Assembly: GCA_902778205.1 (NCBI GenBank)
Contig: CACYWX010000162.1
Coordinates: forward strand, 1 to 7,131
DNA from: an uncultured Ruminococcus sp.
Lineage (GTDB): Bacteria; Bacillota; Clostridia; Oscillospirales; CAG-272
Length of the DNA: 7,131 nucleotides
Reading direction: 5' to 3'
A program made the translations under genes and the position numbers. Under the pieces are notes generated by a model. That model worked only from the letters and a program-made list of their open reading frames with translations. It did not search any database and was not told where the DNA came from. Each line of letters opens with the position of its first letter. The stretch's first letter is position 1. Below, in pieces: positions 5,229-7,131 of the stretch.

Positions 5229-6698
5229 TCATTCATACGCTCCGTTGATTTTGCCGACGCCCTTTTTGACCGCGCTTTCGCTGGCCGCATATTTGGAGGC
5301 GATGTCCGTACTGCCGCCTATGACCAGATCGCGGATGCAGTACGGGAAACGGTTCAGATACGAAGTGCCGAACGTGAACGCCAGGTCGAACGTCCGGCCT
5401 TCCATGATCATGTCGATCATCTTCGCGGTTTCGGGGTCCTCCGAGTACTTGTTTTTCAATGCGACATCGTAATACACCGGATAGACCTGCCGGTACGACT
5501 CTGCGCTCAGCGCGGTGAATACGGTGCCCACAAATTCCAGATCGGAGGATGGGACGGACTGGAGCGCGCCGAAGGTTGAGAACTCATCCATCAGGGTCGT
5601 CAGATACTTTTCCTGGGCTTCGTCGTATTTCGGCATGGGGAGAATCCCGTACGGGCTTTCCATATCACGAAGAACGGTGAAGCAGTCGTTGAAGAAAATC
5701 GGGGCGAACGCCGTGAGATCCTGCGCCATGAAAGTGCTTTCGGCTCTGGCATACCCAAGGAACGCTCCGGGAGATTCGTTCAGAAGCCTGATCAGCTTTT
5801 CAAGCATACTGACCGTTTTTTCGCTCACGAGGGCAATCGTCATGAATCCGTTTTCATCCCGTCCGGAAACCGGCTGCCCCAGGGCGGAAATCCATACGTC
5901 GATCGCGTCCCACTGGTCTCCGCCGACGCCGAAGGTATCTTCCAAATCCTTGACGCCGTTCCCGTTGTTATCCGAATAGATCCCGTTTACGACGGATGTG
6001 AACCGGTCTATGGTCCATTCATTGTCGTACACCATCTTGTACAGGGAAGCGACAGGATACCCGTAGTTTTCGCAGACCTTCTGATTATAGAACATCGCAA
6101 AGGTATAGGTCAGAGCCGTGACTGCAACGTCGCCCGTCACGGTGAAAACCTTCCCGTTGATCGTGCTGTTTTCAATGATGAGATTGCTCCACCACGGCTT
6201 GGACAGATCGACGTTCGGCATGTCATACCAGTTGCGGAAGGAGTTCTTTACGATTGCTCCGCCGCTCTGATAGTTGATCAGACTGACGATATCGTAATCC
6301 CGCGTCCCGGCGGAAACAGCCTTTATGGCGGAATTCGAGGCATCGGCAACGGTTATGGCCTCGAGCACCGTGTCGAAGCGCTCCGATACGGTCAGATTTC
6401 GGTTGTACAGCGCGTCATTTGTGCTTTCGCCCGTCAGATCGTCCGCGATGAGCTCGAAGCGCGACCTTTCTTCCGAAGCGATCCGGAGGGTCTGACCGTT
6501 ATAACGGACGTCCGGAAGATCGTCCGGAACGCTCAGGCGCGGATCGACCGCTTCCGTTTCCGCCGGGGCTGTCTCCATGTCGGCGGATACCGGGACGGCG
6601 TCGTTTGAAATCACCGCGTCTTCTTCGGTCCTGGCACAGGCGGCGGGCATCGAAAGAACCACAGCCGCAAAAAGAATAACGGAAAGCAGGCGCTTCAT
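5229..6698 (-). CDS. Extracellular solute-binding lipoprotein (ABC transporter, sugar-type family)
   Basis: The substrate-capturing lipoprotein of an ABC importer, anchored outside the membrane. It has 489 residues. A signal peptide MKRLLSVILFAAVVLSMPAAC carries a lipobox ending at Cys21 (Pro at -3 is atypical), followed by a Thr/Glu/Ala/Pro linker to about residue 60. The mature part begins YNGQTLRIAS and shows features of the large clostridial binding-protein group: ALYNRNLTVSERFD (96-109), DYDIVSL (134-140), PWWS, FYNQKVCENYGY (203-214), a calcium-loop-like D-x-N-x-N-G-x-x-D-x-x-D (243-254), FGVGGDQWDA, and GILPMPKYDEAQEKY (351-365). The start at 6698 follows GGGAGG by 7 nt; an in-frame ATG 15 nt upstream overlaps that site and is rejected. 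No permease or ATPase gene lies in the window, so its transporter is elsewhere or beyond the edges. A sugar ligand is inferred from the family. Confidence 0.93.
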   Translation of the reverse strand: MKRLLSVILFAAVVLSMPAACARTEEDAVISNDAVPVSADMETAPAETEAVDPRLSVPDDLPDVRYNGQTLRIASEERSRFELIADDLTGESTNDALYNRNLTVSERFDTVLEAITVADASNSAIKAVSAGTRDYDIVSLINYQSGGAIVKNSFRNWYDMPNVDLSKPWWSNLIIENSTINGKVFTVTGDVAVTALTYTFAMFYNQKVCENYGYPVASLYKMVYDNEWTIDRFTSVVNGIYSDNNGNGVKDLEDTFGVGGDQWDAIDVWISALGQPVSGRDENGFMTIALVSEKTVSMLEKLIRLLNESPGAFLGYARAESTFMAQDLTAFAPIFFNDCFTVLRDMESPYGILPMPKYDEAQEKYLTTLMDEFSTFGALQSVPSSDLEFVGTVFTALSAESYRQVYPVYYDVALKNKYSEDPETAKMIDMIMEGRTFDLAFTFGTSYLNRFPYCIRDLVIGGSTDIASKYAASESAVKKGVGKINGAYE

Positions 6699-6705
6699 GA
6701 TGAAT

Positions 6706-6711
6706 CCTCCC
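6706..6711 (-). promoter_or_regulatory. Ribosome binding site that sets the start of the binding protein
   Basis: GGGAGG on the minus strand, 7 nt before the ATG at 6698. An alternative ATG at 6713 would place this site inside the coding sequence as the codons for Gly-Gly and leave itself without one. Confidence 0.8.
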
Positions 6712-6727
6712 ACAGAGCTTCGGTCTA

Positions 6728-6747
6728 TTTGATTTTATTATATCAAA
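6728..6747. promoter_or_regulatory. Palindrome over -10/+1 of the binding-protein promoter, candidate operator
   Basis: TTTGAT (6728-6733), eight AT-only bases, ATCAAA (6742-6747). It covers the -10 and the predicted start site. Binding-protein genes are usually repressed or activated according to substrate, so a local operator is plausible. AT-rich promoter DNA also gives such symmetry by chance. Confidence 0.35.
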
Positions 6748-6765
6748 CAGAGATTGCTTTGTCAA
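6737..6765 (-). promoter_or_regulatory. Sigma-A promoter of the solute-binding protein gene
   Basis: On the minus strand, TTGACA (6765..6760), 17 nt, then TATAAT (6742..6737). Both hexamers are perfect. The start site is expected near 6730, giving a short leader of about 30 nt. Confidence 0.92.
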
Positions 6766-6769
6766 GCCG

Positions 6770-7001
6770 TGTGAGACAGATGTACATAAGCAAACCACCT
6801 GTCCGTATGCCGTAAGATCTGAACCTGCGGGAGGGAGACAGGCCGCCGCACCGCTCTCCCCCGCCATGCGGAGGCCTCAGGATCCGGACGGCGTGCTGAC
6901 GATGTCCGGATGCCGAAACGCGCGGATCCGGAGAAGACGGAACGGCCCGAACATCATCAGGGAACAGGGAAAAGGATGCGGAAGAGTTCCGGACCCCGAA
7001 G
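6770..7001. other. Stretch without a recognisable gene
   Basis: I see no gene with start, ribosome binding site and family features here. The stretch is rich in GGATCCGGA-type words (6891-6899 and 6924-6932 are a 9-base direct repeat) and short palindromes. Open frames on both strands look like chance in GC-rich DNA. Confidence 0.5.
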
Positions 7002-7031
7002 AAAAAGGCACCTCCCGCCCAAGTGGGCCTT
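7002..7031 (-). terminator. Minus-strand intrinsic terminator at the right edge
   Basis: On the minus strand AAGGC (7031..7027) can pair with GCCUU (7009..7005), leading into a T-run at 7006..7002 and then CTTC. The smaller GCCC/GGGC hairpin lies just inside. Whatever lies to the right on the minus strand, RNA or protein gene, probably ends here. Confidence 0.6.
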
Positions 7032-7131
7032 GATACCAATCTCAAGCTAAAAGGGAAACGCGGCTTCTTGAAAGGAAGCCCTGCTCAACAAGTTGAGCGG
7101 CAAGAACTTTTATCATTTTCACTGGTGCAGC
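7002..7131 (-). ncRNA. 3' part of a structured non-coding RNA with terminal U-tract (family not assigned)
   Basis: Read on the minus strand, a row of hairpins fills this stretch. They are GCUCAA with UUGAGC around a CUUG tetraloop (7098..7083), GGCUUC/GAAGCC (7080..7062), CUUGA/UCAAG (7046..7029) and GCCC-ACUU-GGGC (7028..7017). GCACC near the right edge (7128..7124) can pair with GGUGC (7012..7008) as a closing helix, immediately followed by CC and UUUUU (7006..7002). Alternatively AAGGC (7031..7027) pairs with GCCUU to form an intrinsic terminator. The CUUG tetraloop and the U-tract both favour the minus strand. The 5' part lies outside the window. The clostridial raiA/ARRPOF RNA is the first family I would test, from a vague resemblance only. 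A competing reading is the last 29 codons of a protein gene (stop at 7042) plus its terminator. Confidence 0.5.

Noticed and set aside
4261..5472. Plus-strand open frame of 403 codons overlapping the reductase and the binding protein
   Set aside because: It runs out of frame through conserved reductase sequence, crosses the strong terminator at 5130-5157 and then runs antisense to the binding protein. Its composition is Arg/Gly/Pro-rich with no domain.
6743..7045. Minus-strand open frame of 100 codons upstream of the binding protein
   Set aside because: It overlaps the binding-protein promoter and the minus-strand terminator, has no ribosome binding site and shows no domain features.
7042..7131. 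Minus-strand 29-codon partial frame ending in SRVSLLA and a stop, about 10 nt before the terminator
   Set aside because: It could be the end of a real gene, but the DNA is packed with perfect stem-loops and the codon use is unlike the other genes here, so the structured-RNA reading is preferred. The question stays open until sequence to the right is seen.
1..7131. CRISPR arrays, insertion sequences, tRNA or rRNA genes
   Set aside because: No regularly spaced repeats, transposase-like proteins, terminal inverted repeats with target duplications, or tRNA/rRNA signature sequences were seen.

Overview
The window looks like chromosomal DNA of an anaerobic Gram-positive clostridium, most likely an Oscillospiraceae/Ruminococcaceae-type gut or rumen lineage. 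This is inferred from the fairly high GC content (by eye), strong AGGAGG-type ribosome binding sites, near-perfect sigma-A promoters (TTGACA-N17-TATAAT), a CIRCE/HrcA heat-shock operator, many short-leader lipoproteins, a copper-amine-oxidase-like 'stalk' repeat protein, an aldo/keto reductase fused to a ferredoxin-type 4Fe-4S module, and a lipoprotein sugar-type solute-binding protein. No species can be named from the sequence alone.

Layout. (1) Positions 1-389, minus strand: a small heat-shock protein (Hsp20) whose C-terminus runs off the left edge. It has a consensus promoter overlapped by a CIRCE operator and a structured leader of about 150 nt that can sequester its own Shine-Dalgarno sequence. 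(2) Positions 729-3526, plus strand: a tight three-gene operon (gaps of 19 and 7 nt) encoding exported proteins: a lipoprotein serpin, a 163-residue lipoprotein of unknown family, and a protein with two stalk repeats plus a C-terminal domain that loosely recalls PrcB. (3) Positions 3527-3898: intergenic, with a weak terminator, a possible minus-strand coding remnant, and a strong promoter whose -10 lies inside a 7-9-7 palindrome. (4) Positions 3899-5101, plus strand: aldo/keto reductase with 4Fe-4S motifs, ending at a bidirectional terminator shared with (5). (5) Positions 5229-6698, minus strand: a lipoprotein extracellular solute-binding protein with its own sigma-A promoter and a palindrome over the -10. 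(6) Positions 6770-7000: no gene seen. (7) Positions 7002-7131, minus strand: a run of stem-loops ending in a U-tract, best read as the 3' part of a structured non-coding RNA whose 5' part lies beyond the right edge.

How it fits together. The Hsp20 unit, the reductase and the binding protein each have their own promoter and look independent. The real multi-gene unit is the serpin operon. One member is a protease inhibitor and another ends in a domain that may be related to a protease-complex subunit, so the operon may control proteases, host or self, at the cell surface. The two most interesting unexplained signals are this operon and the structured RNA at the right edge.
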